A stretch of DNA of 64,000 nucleotides from Opimibacter sp041746735 (GTDB lineage: Bacteria > Bacteroidota > Bacteroidia > Chitinophagales > Saprospiraceae), in the NCBI GenBank assembly GCA_041746735.1, contig JBGTGP010000024.1, positions 1-64,000 on the forward strand. The letters run 5' to 3'. The notes under the pieces are model-generated. The model was given only the letters and a program-made list of their open reading frames with translations, did no database searches and was not told the origin of the DNA. This document shows positions 63,353-64,000 of this stretch, in pieces. The translations under genes were made by a program, and so were the position numbers. Position 1 is the first letter of the stretch. Each line of letters opens with the position of its first letter.

Positions 63353-63601
63353 ATGAAACAGACTCATATCTGCCCTAAGTGTAACTGTGTGGATATAGCC
63401 AGAATCAAAGCGTTTTCCTCTACCTCTACCACGAGTGCAGTACAGCTATCCAAATGGGGAACGTCCTTCGGATTTTACGACCGGTATGTTTGCACCCGAT
63501 GCGGCTTTATGGAGCACTACGCCAATCTGGAAGACAAAGGATGGCAGAAATGGCTCAAAAAACGAAATCAGGACGGGCCGCTGGATTCAGACTTCGTTTG
63601 A
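63353..63601 (+). CDS. Small zinc-ribbon protein
   Basis: This 82-residue protein has two CxxC pairs, CPKC (about 7-10) and CTRC (about 47-50), forming one predicted zinc ribbon, and an aromatic C-terminal helix (KGWQKWLKKR). No known enzyme domain is present. Its last 15 bp overlap the 3' end of the convergent selD gene. Confidence 0.8.
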   Translation: MKQTHICPKCNCVDIARIKAFSSTSTTSAVQLSKWGTSFGFYDRYVCTRCGFMEHYANLEDKGWQKWLKKRNQDGPLDSDFV

Positions 63602-64000
63602 TCCATCTACAATGAATTGGATAATCGGCGTTCCCTTTTCTAGGATCGATCCAATGGGCACATCAGGTAAGCCTTCGGCTCGAAGCAAACTTTTCATTTC
63701 ATCCGCTGCATCAGGATCAACAGCTATTAATAATCCTCCACTGGTTTGTGGATCACACACGATATCACGCCATTCGGGATGCTCGACAAGCACTTCTCCT
63801 TGGGTGCCAGTAAAATTTCTTCCTGACCCGGCAGGAACGCAACCCTGACGTATGTAGTCAAATAGAGCCGGATGAAGCAAAGGAATCTTCTGTACTTCGA
63901 TGTGCGCAGAAACATCACTGGCCCTGCACATTTCCAGTAAATGCCCCGCCAGACCGAAGCCGGTCACATCCGTCATCGCATGTACACCGCGAATTTTCCC
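63587..64000 (-). CDS. selD: Selenide, water dikinase (C-terminal part; 5' end outside window)
   Basis: The visible 137 residues are the C-terminal AIRS_C-type domain of SelD: HAMTDVTGFGLAGHLLEM, then DPQTSGGLLIAVDPD, near the end VPIGSILEKG. The enzyme makes selenophosphate from selenide and ATP for selenouridine in tRNA or selenocysteine. The catalytic Cys/Sec region lies beyond the right edge. No other selenium gene (selA, selB, selU) is in the window. Confidence 0.92.
   Translation of the reverse strand, partial: GKIRGVHAMTDVTGFGLAGHLLEMCRASDVSAHIEVQKIPLLHPALFDYIRQGCVPAGSGRNFTGTQGEVLVEHPEWRDIVCDPQTSGGLLIAVDPDAADEMKSLLRAEGLPDVPIGSILEKGTPIIQFIVDGSNEV

Overview
The window looks like a chromosomal segment of a Bacteroidota bacterium, most likely a Saprospiria/Lewinella-like lineage (lineage is inference). 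The support is: several exported proteins ending in type IX secretion (T9SS) type A sorting domains; an Oar-like TonB-dependent receptor; start-proximal TAnnTTTG promoter boxes; and the holA / HsdR-N / purEK neighbourhood common in this phylum. No rRNA, tRNA, CRISPR array, phage or IS element was recognised.

Region 1 (1-10752, minus strand) is a signalling operon. It has five intact FIST-domain sensor paralogues, the wreck of a sixth, and an EthD-like small protein. These lead through ATGA overlaps into a cytoplasmic histidine kinase and then a very long SnoaL plus repeated GAF-like sensor protein that runs off the left edge. I consider it the most unusual system in the window.

Region 2 (11345-21955) encodes exported proteins: a glucan-water-dikinase-like protein with a signal peptide, paired with a class A beta-lactamase-like hydrolase, then three T9SS cargo proteins. 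One of these has a (CA)11 microsatellite and a perfect 16-bp palindrome at its 5' end. The intergenic gaps carry octamer arrays and hairpins.

Region 3 (21956-28262) has an NTP/NDP translocase fused to HEAT repeats, a second class A-like hydrolase, an unknown Met-rich exported protein, a repeat-filled gap and a glycerophosphodiesterase. Region 4 (28433-36768) is a surface-glycan cluster: a YfhO-like protein, a glycosyltransferase, a Gfo/Idh/MocA dehydrogenase, an LpxA-like acyltransferase, a DegT aminotransferase and a Wzx-like flippase.

Region 5 (36821-52862) is mostly housekeeping: holA, an HsdR-N protein, purE, purK, pyrC, an MBL hydrolase, ribH, a TPR protein, pdhA, recF, a DUF721 protein, a subtilase, a DUF6089-like barrel, recQ and a glycosyltransferase. 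Region 6 (52912-64000) has an oligopeptidase B lipoprotein, the TonB receptor, a CtlX-like hydrolase, a lamin-tail/cupredoxin T9SS protein, a SMUG2-like glycosylase, a propeller-like lipoprotein, a zinc-ribbon protein and the end of selD.

A recurring layout appears in three gaps that follow plus-strand genes. A G-rich 7- or 8-bp minisatellite sits just after the stop codon, followed by copies of a degenerate ~130-bp repeat that contains GGAATCTCCGCTG.
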